Assembly: GCA_027859235.1 (NCBI GenBank)
Contig: JAQIBE010000281.1
Coordinates: 1 to 33,335, forward strand
Direction of reading: 5' to 3'
Origin: Desulfobulbaceae bacterium
GTDB lineage: Bacteria > Desulfobacterota > Desulfobulbia > Desulfobulbales > SURF-16
DNA: 33,335 bases
Below the pieces are notes generated by a model, which had not been told where the DNA came from, made no database searches, and worked only from the letters and a program-made list of their open reading frames with translations. The position numbers and the translations under genes are program-made. Below, piece by piece: positions 23,110-30,907 of this stretch (position 1 is the first letter of the stretch; every line of letters starts with the position of its first letter).

Positions 23110-24423
23110 ATGAAAAAAGAACAACAGGATCCACCTCCGCGTATTGTCGGGGTGGAATCTCATGGTATAACCGCAGCGTCCCTTGACTCTGATGCAGCGT
23201 ATGTCCTCAAAAAACTGACCAAGGCAGGCTATAAGGCCTATCTTGTCGGCGGCGGGGTGCGCGATCTGTATCAGGGCGTCTCCCCCAAAGATTTTGATCT
23301 TTCCACTGATGCCAGTCCCACCCAGGTTCGCAAGCTGTTTCGCAACAGCAGGGTGATCGGCCGGCGTTTCCGTTTGGTGCAGGTCTTCTTTCACGATAAT
23401 AAAATTATTGAGTTATCCACCTTTCGTTGTCGTACGGAGTGTGATGACGACAAGAAGGGGGAGGTGCTCGCCCATAATAACGCCTTTGGTGATGAGCGCG
23501 AAGATGCCTTCCGGCGTGACCTGACCATTAACGGTCTGTTTTATGATATTGAGCAGGAAACCATCATTGATTATGTCGGCGGGGTGCAGGATCTGGATGA
23601 CAAGGTCGTGCGGATTATCGGCAATGCCGATCTGCGCATTGGTCGGGATCCGGTGCGCATGATGCGGGCCATCCGCCACGCGGCCCGCTCAGGCTTCACT
23701 ATCGAGCCTGCGACCTGGACGGCGATTCAAACCCATTGCGACTCCCTGTCAGTCTGTCCGGTATCACGCATCCGTGATGAATTATTCAAGGATCTGCATG
23801 GCCGTGCCAGCGGCCAGTGGGTGCGTTTTGCGGCCCGGAGTGGCTTACTCACGAGCTTACTGCCCTTTTATGCTGAGGTGCTTGAGGAGGAGGGGGTCGA
23901 AGAGGAATTAGAACAATTGCTTACCGCGGTTGACATGGTTCAATCCACGGGCGGGCGCTTAAAGGATGATATGCTCCTTGCCGTGCTCATCCTGCCCTGG
24001 GCCAGACGCCGCTTCCCGGATTTAAACACTGGTTTGAAGACCGGGGATGCCTTTGCCCTGTCCCGCGAGATTCGTGAGCATCTCAAACATATCATGGCTC
24101 ATCTTGATATTAAACGGGCCTTGAAAGAACAGATCGCCACCACGCTGACCCTCCTGCCTCTTTTTATGAAGAATCGCGGCAAGGGGTGGCCCAAGTGGCT
24201 GACGAAGAAGAGTTATTTCGGGCAAGGTCTGCTCTTCCATGGTCTGGTGCAGCAGGCTGGCGGCGGCGAGAAGGTTGCTGAAAACCTGTGGCCCAAACCG
24301 CCCCGTATCCATAAGAAAACAATCCCTGTTTCCAGGCCGAAACCCCGGTCCAAAGGTAGTCGCGCTCCGGCCTATACTAATAGCAAGAGTAAGGGCGGCG
24401 TCTTTGGTTTTCGCAAGGGGTGA
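23110..24423 (+). CDS. pcnB: Poly(A) polymerase I (class II polynucleotide adenylyltransferase)
   Basis: 437 aa. The nucleotidyltransferase motif VGGGVRDLYQGVSPKDFDLST near residue 40 has the catalytic Asp pair. The following segment KLFRNSRVIGRRFRLVQVFF matches PAP I rather than CCA-adding enzyme. The RNA-binding head (RRDLTINGLFYD; GRDPVRMMRAIRHAARSGF) and a Lys/Arg-rich tail (PRPK, RSKG) follow. It adds 3' A-tails that speed RNA decay. The gene ends 6 bp before bioB, so the two are transcribed together. The start codon has only a weak ribosome-binding site. Confidence 0.93.
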   Translation: MKKEQQDPPPRIVGVESHGITAASLDSDAAYVLKKLTKAGYKAYLVGGGVRDLYQGVSPKDFDLSTDASPTQVRKLFRNSRVIGRRFRLVQVFFHDNKIIELSTFRCRTECDDDKKGEVLAHNNAFGDEREDAFRRDLTINGLFYDIEQETIIDYVGGVQDLDDKVVRIIGNADLRIGRDPVRMMRAIRHAARSGFTIEPATWTAIQTHCDSLSVCPVSRIRDELFKDLHGRASGQWVRFAARSGLLTSLLPFYAEVLEEEGVEEELEQLLTAVDMVQSTGGRLKDDMLLAVLILPWARRRFPDLNTGLKTGDAFALSREIREHLKHIMAHLDIKRALKEQIATTLTLLPLFMKNRGKGWPKWLTKKSYFGQGLLFHGLVQQAGGGEKVAENLWPKPPRIHKKTIPVSRPKPRSKGSRAPAYTNSKSKGGVFGFRKG

Positions 24424-24429
24424 GCTGCT

Positions 24430-25341
24430 ATGGCTGTGGAAAATCCCTTTGAGCAGACCTCTACCCTGGACCTGATGGCCCAGGCTTTGCGTCTGAAGCT
24501 TGCCAGACGTCAGGACCGTTTTTCTCTCTGTTCCATCCTCAATGCCAAATCCGGTAAATGCAGTGAGGACTGCGCCTACTGTACCCAATCTGCCCATTTC
24601 CTCACAAATTCCCCTGAATATCCCCTTGTTGACGTGAAGACCGCCGTGGCTGCGGCTGTGGCAGCCAAGGATAACGGCGCATCCCGTTTTTCCCTGGTGA
24701 CCTCCGGACGCGGGCCTGTGGGTGATGAGGTTGCGGCCTATGGCGAGCTGATCGGAGCCATTAAGGGTAGGGTTGATATCGGCATCTGCGGTTCCTTTGG
24801 CATTGCTTCGCTTGCGGATCTCACTCTATGGCGCGATGCAGGGATGAGCCGCTATCATCATAATCTCGAGTCTTCGCAGGAATTTTTCCCCTCCATCTGT
24901 GCAACCCATACCTTTGCAGAACGCGTTGCCACGGTGAAAGCGGCCAGGGAGGCGGGTCTGTCGGTGTGCAGCGGCGGCATTATTGGTCTGGGTGAAGATG
25001 AAACGAACCGGGTGTCTCTGGCCCGCAGCCTCGCTGAACTGGAGGTTGATTCTGTTCCCCTCAATATTCTCATTAGTCTGGAGGGCACGGCTTTAAGTGA
25101 TGTTGCCCCCCTGAGCCAGGATGAAATTCTGCGCGCCATCGCCATCTTCCGCATTATTCTGCCCGATGTTCCCCTGCGTCTTGCCGCAGGCCGTGAATCA
25201 GCCCTGGGTGAATTCTTAAGTTCCGCCTTCATGGCCGGGGCCGACGGCATGATGATTGGCGGCTATCTCACCCAACGGGGCAGAACCCCGGAGCAGGATC
25301 TGGCCTTTGTGAACCAGATGCGAGAGATATGGACCCGCTGA
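24430..25341 (+). CDS. bioB: Biotin synthase
   Basis: 303 aa, slightly short of the usual 315-345. The radical-SAM cluster motif CSEDCAYC is at about residues 38-45, preceded by NAKSGK. Other BioB features are SRFSLVTSGRG, the HHNLE(S/T) segment and CSGGIIGLGE. It inserts sulfur into dethiobiotin, the last step of biotin synthesis. The ribosome-binding AAGGGG lies within the pcnB end. The 3' end overlaps bioF by 13 bp. Confidence 0.96.
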   Translation: MAVENPFEQTSTLDLMAQALRLKLARRQDRFSLCSILNAKSGKCSEDCAYCTQSAHFLTNSPEYPLVDVKTAVAAAVAAKDNGASRFSLVTSGRGPVGDEVAAYGELIGAIKGRVDIGICGSFGIASLADLTLWRDAGMSRYHHNLESSQEFFPSICATHTFAERVATVKAAREAGLSVCSGGIIGLGEDETNRVSLARSLAELEVDSVPLNILISLEGTALSDVAPLSQDEILRAIAIFRIILPDVPLRLAAGRESALGEFLSSAFMAGADGMMIGGYLTQRGRTPEQDLAFVNQMREIWTR

Positions 25342-26483
25342 GCTGGCTCGAACAGCGTAAGGCTGACGGGTTGCTGCGTAAGCTCCATCCGCTCCAGCGT
25401 CAGGTGGGGCAGCCTCTTGCCGCTGTGCACTCCGCCGCGCCTCTGATTGATTTTTCCTCCAACGACTACCTTGCTCTCAGCCACCATCCCCGGGTTATTG
25501 AATCAGGGGTCCGCTATCTCAAACAATATGGCGCCGGTGCGGGCGCGGCCAGACTGATGAGCGGTGATTGCGACTACCACCATGAGCTGGAGCGCGCCAT
25601 TGCCGGGTATAAGGGCAAGGCGTCGGCCCTTCTCTTCGGCAATGGCTATATGGCCAACAGCGGTATGATTCCCGCCCTGGTGGGACGGCATGATGTGATT
25701 TTTTCAGATCGCCTCAATCATGCCTCCATCGTGGACGGCTGCAAACTCTCCGGGGCGACGGTGGTGCGCTTCCGCCATAATGATACGGAGCATTTGCAGG
25801 AATTATTGCAGGCCAGACGGGGCACAGGGCGGGCTCTCATTGTGGTGGAATCCCTCTACTCCATGGATGGCGACCGAGCCCCTCTGGTGGCCATTGTCCG
25901 GCTGAAAAAGATGTTTGACTGTGTCCTGCTGGTGGATGAGGCCCATGCCACGGGCCTATTCGGCCAGACCGGTTCCGGTCTGGTGGAAGAGGAGGGGGTG
26001 ACCGATGATGTTGAACTCGTCATGGGTACCTTCGGCAAGGGGCTTGGCAGCTATGGCGCCTATGTGGCCGCGGATCAGGTGTGGATTGACTATCTGCTGA
26101 ACCGGGCCCGGAGTTTTATCTATTCAACTGCCCTGCCGCCGGGGGTGATCGGCGCAAGTCTCGGGGCGCTGCAGGTGATCCGGGAGGAGCCATGGCTTGC
26201 GGATAGATTAAAAGAAAAGACCAGGACATTCATAACCTGTTTAAGTGAGCAAGGATTCCAGCTGCACTCCGATTCGCAGATTGTCCCCCTGATGATCGGG
26301 GCCAGTGATGTGGCCATGGGAATGGCAGGTGCCCTGCAAGACAGGGGCTTTCATGTCACTGCGGTGCGGCCGCCAACGGTTCCTGAGCATACGGCCCGGT
26401 TGCGCTTTTCAGTGACCCTGCATCATACGGATGATGATCTGCGCAGGTTGGCTGAGGCGGTTGGAGCGGTGCACTCTAGGTAA
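25329..26483 (+). CDS. bioF: 8-amino-7-oxononanoate synthase
   Basis: 384 aa, typical of alpha-oxoamine synthases. PLP-dependent fold type I: DFSSNDYLALSHHP, GAGAARLMSGDCDYHHELE, the aspartate in LLVDEAHATG, and the PLP lysine in MGTFGKGLGSYGAYV. It condenses pimeloyl-ACP/CoA with alanine. Translation is coupled to bioB by a 13-bp overlap. The remaining biotin genes (bioA, bioD and the pimelate genes) are not in the window. Confidence 0.96.
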   Translation: MDPLSWLEQRKADGLLRKLHPLQRQVGQPLAAVHSAAPLIDFSSNDYLALSHHPRVIESGVRYLKQYGAGAGAARLMSGDCDYHHELERAIAGYKGKASALLFGNGYMANSGMIPALVGRHDVIFSDRLNHASIVDGCKLSGATVVRFRHNDTEHLQELLQARRGTGRALIVVESLYSMDGDRAPLVAIVRLKKMFDCVLLVDEAHATGLFGQTGSGLVEEEGVTDDVELVMGTFGKGLGSYGAYVAADQVWIDYLLNRARSFIYSTALPPGVIGASLGALQVIREEPWLADRLKEKTRTFITCLSEQGFQLHSDSQIVPLMIGASDVAMGMAGALQDRGFHVTAVRPPTVPEHTARLRFSVTLHHTDDDLRRLAEAVGAVHSR

Positions 26484-26506
26484 GGAACCCCTGGGTAGCG
26501 AACAAG

Positions 26507-26630
26507 GGAAGAACCACGGATGAACACGGATACACACGGATACACACGGATAAAAGCATGTTGAGACACCGCATAGCGGTGTCGAGTAAAAATAAAATCC
26601 GTGTCCATTCGTGTCCATCCGTGGTTCCAA
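26507..26630. repeat. Interspersed CCACGGATGAACACGGAT palindromic repeat
   Basis: The left arm has ACCACGGATGAACACGGATA plus two ACACACGGATA units; the right arm is its inverse (ATCCGTGTCCATTCGTGTCC, then ATCCGTGGTTCC). In the centre is a perfect hairpin GACACCGC-ATA-GCGGTGTC (26565-26583). Similar CACGGATG units are scattered in many bacterial genomes. It lies between the convergent bioF and ettA genes and may double as a terminator. Confidence 0.85.
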
Positions 26631-26648
26631 AAAAAACCTGAGATTTCG

Positions 26649-28331
26649 CTACCGTGTCAACTGGCGATACTTGATCCGGTGGGGCTGCTCCGCCTCTTTA
26701 CCGAGACGTTTCTTGCGGTCTTCATCATAATCCGAGTAATTCCCTTCATGGAAGACCACCCGGCTGTCGCCCTCAAAGGCCAGGATATGGGTGGCGATGC
26801 GGTCGAGGAACCACCGGTCATGGCTGATCACCACGCCGCAGCCGCCGAAATTCTCCAACGCCTCTTCCAGGGCGCGCAGGGTGTTGATATCCAGGTCGTT
26901 GGTGGGCTCATCCAGCAGAATAACATTGGCCCCTGCCTTTAAAATACGGGCCAGATGGACGCGGTTGCGCTGGCCGCCGGAGATTTCACCCACCTTCTGC
27001 TGCTGCTGACTGCCTGAGAAGTTAAAGCGCGACACATAGGCCCGGGAGTTCATTTCCCGGTCCCCCAGGGGAATCACATCCATTCCTTCAGAGATCGTCT
27101 CCCAGATGGTTTTCTCCGGATCAAGCACATCGCGGGACTGGTCAACATAGGCCAGTTTGACCGTATCACCCACGATGATCTCGCCCTTGTCCGGCTGCTC
27201 CTGGCCGGTGATCATCTTGAACAGGGTGGATTTACCTGCGCCGTTCGGCCCCACCACACCAATGATGCCGCCGGAGGGCAGAGAAAAGGTCATGTCTTCC
27301 ACCAGGAGCTTGTCATCAAACCCCTTGGAAACCCCTTTCGCTTCAATGGCAATGCTGCCAAGACGCGGACCAGCCGGGATAAAGATCTCAAGCTTGTCAA
27401 TGCGTTCCTGGGTGTCCTGATTTAAGAGCTTGTCATAGTCCTTGATGCGGGCCTTGGACTTGGCGCGCCTCCCCTTGGGGGACATCTTGATCCACTCCAG
27501 TTCATGCTTCAAGGTCTTCTGCCGCTCGGTCTCCTGCTTCTCCTGCTGGGCCAGACGCTTTTGTTTCTGGTCAAGCCAGGATGAATAATTGCCCTTCCAG
27601 GGGATGCCCTTGCCGCGATCCAGTTCCAGAATCCAGCCGGCAACATTATCCAGGAAATAACGGTCATGGGTCACGGCAATGACCGTGCCTTCATAGAGCC
27701 GCAGATGCTGCTCAAGCCAGCCCACGGTTTCCGCATCAAGATGGTTTGTCGGCTCGTCCAGCAGGAGGATATCGGGCTTCTTGAGGAGGAGGCGGCAGAG
27801 CGCCACGCGGCGCCGTTCACCACCGGAGAGGAATTCCACTGAACTGTCGCCGGGGGGGCAACGGAGTGCATCCATGGCCATGTCCAGTCTGGCGTCAAGG
27901 TCCCAGGCGCCGGTGTGGTCGAGAAGTTCCTGCACCTCACCCTGTCGGGTGATGAGGGCGTCCATCTCGTCATCGGACATGGGTTCAGCAAACTTATTGT
28001 TAATCTCTTCAAATTCCTTGAGGAGATCCACGATCTCAACAACCCCTTCCTCAACAATTTCTCTGACGGTCTTGGCATTATCAAGATGCGGTTCCTGTTC
28101 AAGCATACCCACGGTTAACCCCTGGGCAATGGAGGTCTCACCCTGGAATTCAGTGTCGGTGCCGGCCAGGATGCGCAACAGGGAACTCTTTCCTGAACCG
28201 TTCAGGCCGAGAACACCGATCTTGGCGCCGTAGAAATAGGAGAGGTTGATCTTCTCCAGTACAGGCTTGTTATTATAAATTTTGGAAACATTGATCATCG
28301 AATAGATGATTTTATGTGGATCGTCACTCAT
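26649..28331 (-). CDS. ettA: Energy-dependent translational throttle protein EttA (ABC-F)
   Basis: 560 aa, usual EttA length (about 555). Two ABC domains in one chain without membrane segments: Walker A GLNGSGKSS and GPNGAGKST, signatures SGGERRRVAL and SGGQRNRVHL, and Walker B ILLLDEPTNHLD and VILLDEPTNDLD, with both catalytic Glu present. Between them lies the charged linker (KQKRLAQQEKQETER) that contacts the ribosome. EttA binds the ribosomal E site and gates the first peptide bonds according to ATP level. It converges with bioF across the palindromic repeat. Confidence 0.95.
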   Translation of the reverse strand: MSDDPHKIIYSMINVSKIYNNKPVLEKINLSYFYGAKIGVLGLNGSGKSSLLRILAGTDTEFQGETSIAQGLTVGMLEQEPHLDNAKTVREIVEEGVVEIVDLLKEFEEINNKFAEPMSDDEMDALITRQGEVQELLDHTGAWDLDARLDMAMDALRCPPGDSSVEFLSGGERRRVALCRLLLKKPDILLLDEPTNHLDAETVGWLEQHLRLYEGTVIAVTHDRYFLDNVAGWILELDRGKGIPWKGNYSSWLDQKQKRLAQQEKQETERQKTLKHELEWIKMSPKGRRAKSKARIKDYDKLLNQDTQERIDKLEIFIPAGPRLGSIAIEAKGVSKGFDDKLLVEDMTFSLPSGGIIGVVGPNGAGKSTLFKMITGQEQPDKGEIIVGDTVKLAYVDQSRDVLDPEKTIWETISEGMDVIPLGDREMNSRAYVSRFNFSGSQQQQKVGEISGGQRNRVHLARILKAGANVILLDEPTNDLDINTLRALEEALENFGGCGVVISHDRWFLDRIATHILAFEGDSRVVFHEGNYSDYDEDRKKRLGKEAEQPHRIKYRQLTR

Positions 28332-28740
28332 GGAAAGCTCCTGTAACTATGGTGGGTTGCTTGGTAAGGGTGTGCATGTAATGAGTGGGCAACAGCCCAT
28401 GTTTAGTCATGAATGTATAAACGCTGAAGCTGGATGTGTAAATAGGAGATGAGGGTTTAGCAGGGGGTGTTTCTCACGGGGTGAGAGGATGCGGTGCATG
28501 GGGCGATATCCCGTCGCCTGGCCGCCGGGTTCCGCCTTATGTAACTCCTGGAGTGTAATGCGTCCTGATTCTTGCTGGATCTGCGTTCCTGCAATTTTGC
28601 TTGCAGACAGTTATCACAAAAAAAACATAATTGTCTCGGCAATGGGTATGACTTTTTTGGCGGACAAGCTTGACAATTCATCTAAATAGTAATAATTATC
28701 AAATAGAGCTGGTTGAATTTAAACAATAAAGGAGATACCC
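28332..28740. other. 409-bp intergenic region between ettA and the winged-helix gene
   Basis: I see no convincing gene. It contains small hairpins (for example GGCGA/TCGCC near 28503-28518), a short Cys-containing ORF on the minus strand (28457-28681) without ribosome-binding support, and near its end the promoter of the winged-helix gene. Confidence 0.5.
28670..28699 (+). promoter_or_regulatory. Promoter of the cysteine-rich winged-helix gene
   Basis: Consensus TTGACA, 18-bp spacer and AATTAT, about 40 bp before the start codon; an AT-rich TAATAATTA dyad overlaps the -10. Confidence 0.5.
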
Positions 28741-28974
28741 ATGGCTGGATGTGGATGTGGATGTAATAAAGGCTTAACGGACGAACAAAAAAAGATTCTT
28801 GCGGCAATGGCCGGTCAAACAGGTCCCAGTGGTTGTAAAGATATAGCCGCGGCAACGGGTCTGGAATCCAAGTCGGTGAGTTGTAAACTTACCGCCCTGA
28901 AAAAGAAAGGATATATCAGCAGCCCGGTGCGTTGTAAGTATGAAATCACTGAGGAGGGCAGGGCCGCCAAATAG
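28741..28974 (+). CDS. Small cysteine-rich winged-helix protein
   Basis: 77 aa with an excellent AAAGGAG site. The N-terminus is a CxCxC cluster (MAGCGCGCNKG; C4, C6, C8). The rest reads as a winged helix-turn-helix: LTDEQKKILAAMAG, CKDIAAATGLESKSVSCKLTALKKKGYI, then the wing SSPVRCKYEITEEGRAA. Three further cysteines (C32, C48, C65) sit in or beside the DNA-binding helices. The DNA-binding fold is well supported. A metal- or redox-sensing role is inferred from the cysteines. It is monocistronic with its own promoter and terminator. No relative is recognised by name. Confidence 0.8.
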   Translation: MAGCGCGCNKGLTDEQKKILAAMAGQTGPSGCKDIAAATGLESKSVSCKLTALKKKGYISSPVRCKYEITEEGRAAK

Positions 28975-29005
28975 GTCTGTTTCCCCCACATAGTTGTCTG
29001 AAAGT

Positions 29006-29033
29006 GCCGGGGAGAAATCCCCGGCTTTTTTTA
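29006..29033 (+). terminator. Intrinsic terminator of the winged-helix gene
   Basis: GCCGGGGA-GAAA-TCCCCGGC, a perfect 8-bp stem with a stable tetraloop, then seven T. Confidence 0.95.
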
Positions 29034-29321
29034 TGCCCGGACCCTGCCCCTGCAGATATGCGAAGCGGGTTGTGCATGGTGGTTCTCCTTGAAATCCGCG
29101 AATGGACTGTTAATTATTTAATGTTTGTGGCTTCCAGAATAGATTTATGTAAAACTCAAAGGGTAAGGGGATGCGTTTTTTTATGCTGCCCTTGTGATTG
29201 CCCATGCCGCCTTCAGGCATGGATCTAGAGGGGTTGTGGTCGGACAATCCCTCACGGCAGCGTATTTTGCCCGGGGTGTATGAGGTTTGCTGCGTTGTTT
29301 TGAACGTGAAGACTGTGATGG
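29034..29321 (+). promoter_or_regulatory. nhaA upstream region with structured leader
   Basis: No convincing gene in this 288-bp gap. A hairpin CATGCC-GGCATG occurs near 29202-29221. Then AGGGGTTGT/ACAATCCCT (29229-29237 with 29244-29252, one G-U pair) and a GCAGC/GCTGC closing pair (29257-29261 with 29289-29293) lie just before the start codon. The last 95 bp could be a structured 5' leader. Ion-sensing riboswitches precede nhaA in some bacteria, but I cannot match a known consensus by eye. Confidence 0.35.
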
Positions 29322-30692
29322 ATGAATATGAAGAAAAATGACTTGTTACTCCCGAAGAATCGAATCGAGCGGGTATTTAAACGGATTCGGACACCGCTTG
29401 ACGAGTTTGTCCATGATCAGGCCTCAGGCGCTCTCCTGCTCATGTTCTGTGCCATCTTGGGTATGGTTCTGGCAAACTCCGGGTTGTCTACCTTGTATTA
29501 CACGGTGCTGCATACCAAGGTTGCCCTGCACCTTGGCGATTTGCAGCTGAGTCATACGATTCACCAGTGGATTAATGACGGGTTGATGGCGTTGTTTTTC
29601 CTGGTTGTGGGACTCGAGATTAAAAGGGAAATATTGGTGGGTGAATTGTCTGATTTGCGTCAGGCGGTGCTTCCTGTTACGGCTGCCGTGGGCGGTATGC
29701 TCATGCCCGCGTTGTTGTTTGCCCTCTTTAATTGGGGTGGGGAGGGGCAGAGCGGTTGGGCGATTCCCATGGCCACGGATATTGCCTTTGCGGTTGGTGT
29801 CATGGTTCTTCTGGGAAACCGTATTCCGAAAACCCTGCTCAGCTTTCTGCTGGCCCTGGCCATTGTTGATGATCTCGGTGCTGTGCTCATCATTGCCCTC
29901 TTTTATACCTCGTCCATTGCCTGGTGGGCTCTGGGCTGGGCTGGTGTTTTCTTCGGGCTGCTTCTCCTCTGCAATGTGGTTGGAATTCGCTCCTCTTTAG
30001 TGTATTTCTTGCTCGGCGGCGGGCTGTGGCTCATGCTGCTGCAATCCGGAGTCCATGCGACTTTGGCCGGTGTCCTGACGGCTCTCACGGTTCCTGCCAA
30101 TTCAAAATGTTTGCCTGAAATGTTTATAAAGCAGATGAAACGGCTCATAACTCGATTTAAATGGGCCGCACGTTCGGGTAAAACGATCATGGAGGACGAT
30201 GCGCAGCAGAGCGTTGTGCAGGGGTTTGAGACGGCGATTCAGGCGATTCAACCCCCCTTGGAACAGTTGGAACATCGCCTGCATCACTGGGTGTCTTTCT
30301 TTATTGTTCCGCTCTTTGCCCTTGCCAATGCCGGTGTTGCCATTGATGTCTCCACCCTTGCTGACAGTCTCATGCACCCGGTAACCCTGGGTATTGTTAT
30401 CGGCCTTGTGGGCGGGAAGTTTATAGGGGTGTTCGGGTCTAGTTGGCTGCTGGTGAAGTTGGGTATAGCGCGTCTCCCCCAGGATGTGAGTCTGGCCCAT
30501 ATTGGCGGGGTTGGGATGCTTGCCGGTATTGGTTTTACCATGGCCTTTTTTATCGGTGAGTTGGCCTTTGTTGGTCAGGGTAATTTACTCGATAATGCCA
30601 AGATCGGCATTCTCGCCGCCTCTCTCCTTTCCGGTTTATTGGGGTATACCTGGTTACGTCTGGGGTGCAGTCGGCGGCCATCTTCGTCGTAA
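29322..30692 (+). CDS. nhaA: Na+/H+ antiporter NhaA
   Basis: 456 aa, longer than the E. coli protein (388) mainly because of a cytoplasmic insert. The N-terminal amphipathic region, LFFLVVGLEIKREI, the TM4 ion site ATDIAFAVGV and the paired aspartates in LAIVDDLGAVLII are all present, as are late helices GLVGGKFIGVF and GIGFTMAFFIGELAF. About 50 extra residues (near 265-320, KCLPEMFIKQMKRLITRFKW onward) form the hydrophilic loop seen in long NhaA proteins. It exports Na+ in exchange for protons, giving salt and alkaline tolerance. The start could also be ATG 29328; the ribosome-binding site is weak. Confidence 0.94.
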   Translation: MNMKKNDLLLPKNRIERVFKRIRTPLDEFVHDQASGALLLMFCAILGMVLANSGLSTLYYTVLHTKVALHLGDLQLSHTIHQWINDGLMALFFLVVGLEIKREILVGELSDLRQAVLPVTAAVGGMLMPALLFALFNWGGEGQSGWAIPMATDIAFAVGVMVLLGNRIPKTLLSFLLALAIVDDLGAVLIIALFYTSSIAWWALGWAGVFFGLLLLCNVVGIRSSLVYFLLGGGLWLMLLQSGVHATLAGVLTALTVPANSKCLPEMFIKQMKRLITRFKWAARSGKTIMEDDAQQSVVQGFETAIQAIQPPLEQLEHRLHHWVSFFIVPLFALANAGVAIDVSTLADSLMHPVTLGIVIGLVGGKFIGVFGSSWLLVKLGIARLPQDVSLAHIGGVGMLAGIGFTMAFFIGELAFVGQGNLLDNAKIGILAASLLSGLLGYTWLRLGCSRRPSSS

Positions 30693-30907
30693 GCGTGAAT
30701 CTGTTTTTTGCACATCCAGGATGTCTCTGTTTGCCCCCTTTGTTGACCTCCTGGGGCTGGCCCACGTTTCCCTTGCATCTTCTGCTGCCGACCCCCTACT
30801 ATTAGTTATGGCCGGACGACCAGGACCTGTCCCGGCCGACCGCTGCATTGTATGTGCTTGCAGCGCTGAGGCAGAACAGGAAAGAGGGTGGTGGCTAAGG
30901 AGAAATG
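30693..30907. other. Intergenic region between nhaA and the AAA+ protease
   Basis: 215 bp with no convincing gene. One GC-rich hairpin (GGCCGG-AC / GT-CCCGGCC, 30810-30837) lacks a T-run. AAGGAG at 30897-30902 serves the next gene. Confidence 0.4.

Noticed and set aside
28457-28681. 74-aa minus-strand ORF starting MNCQACPP with a CFFCDNC segment
   Set aside because: The cysteine spacing is tempting for a zinc protein, but there is no ribosome-binding site, the C-terminal half is low-complexity Arg-rich, and the start overlaps the promoter of the divergent gene. Could be reconsidered if conserved.
29004-29228. 74-aa plus-strand ORF before nhaA
   Set aside because: Starts next to a strong terminator, has no ribosome-binding site, and its composition is not protein-like.
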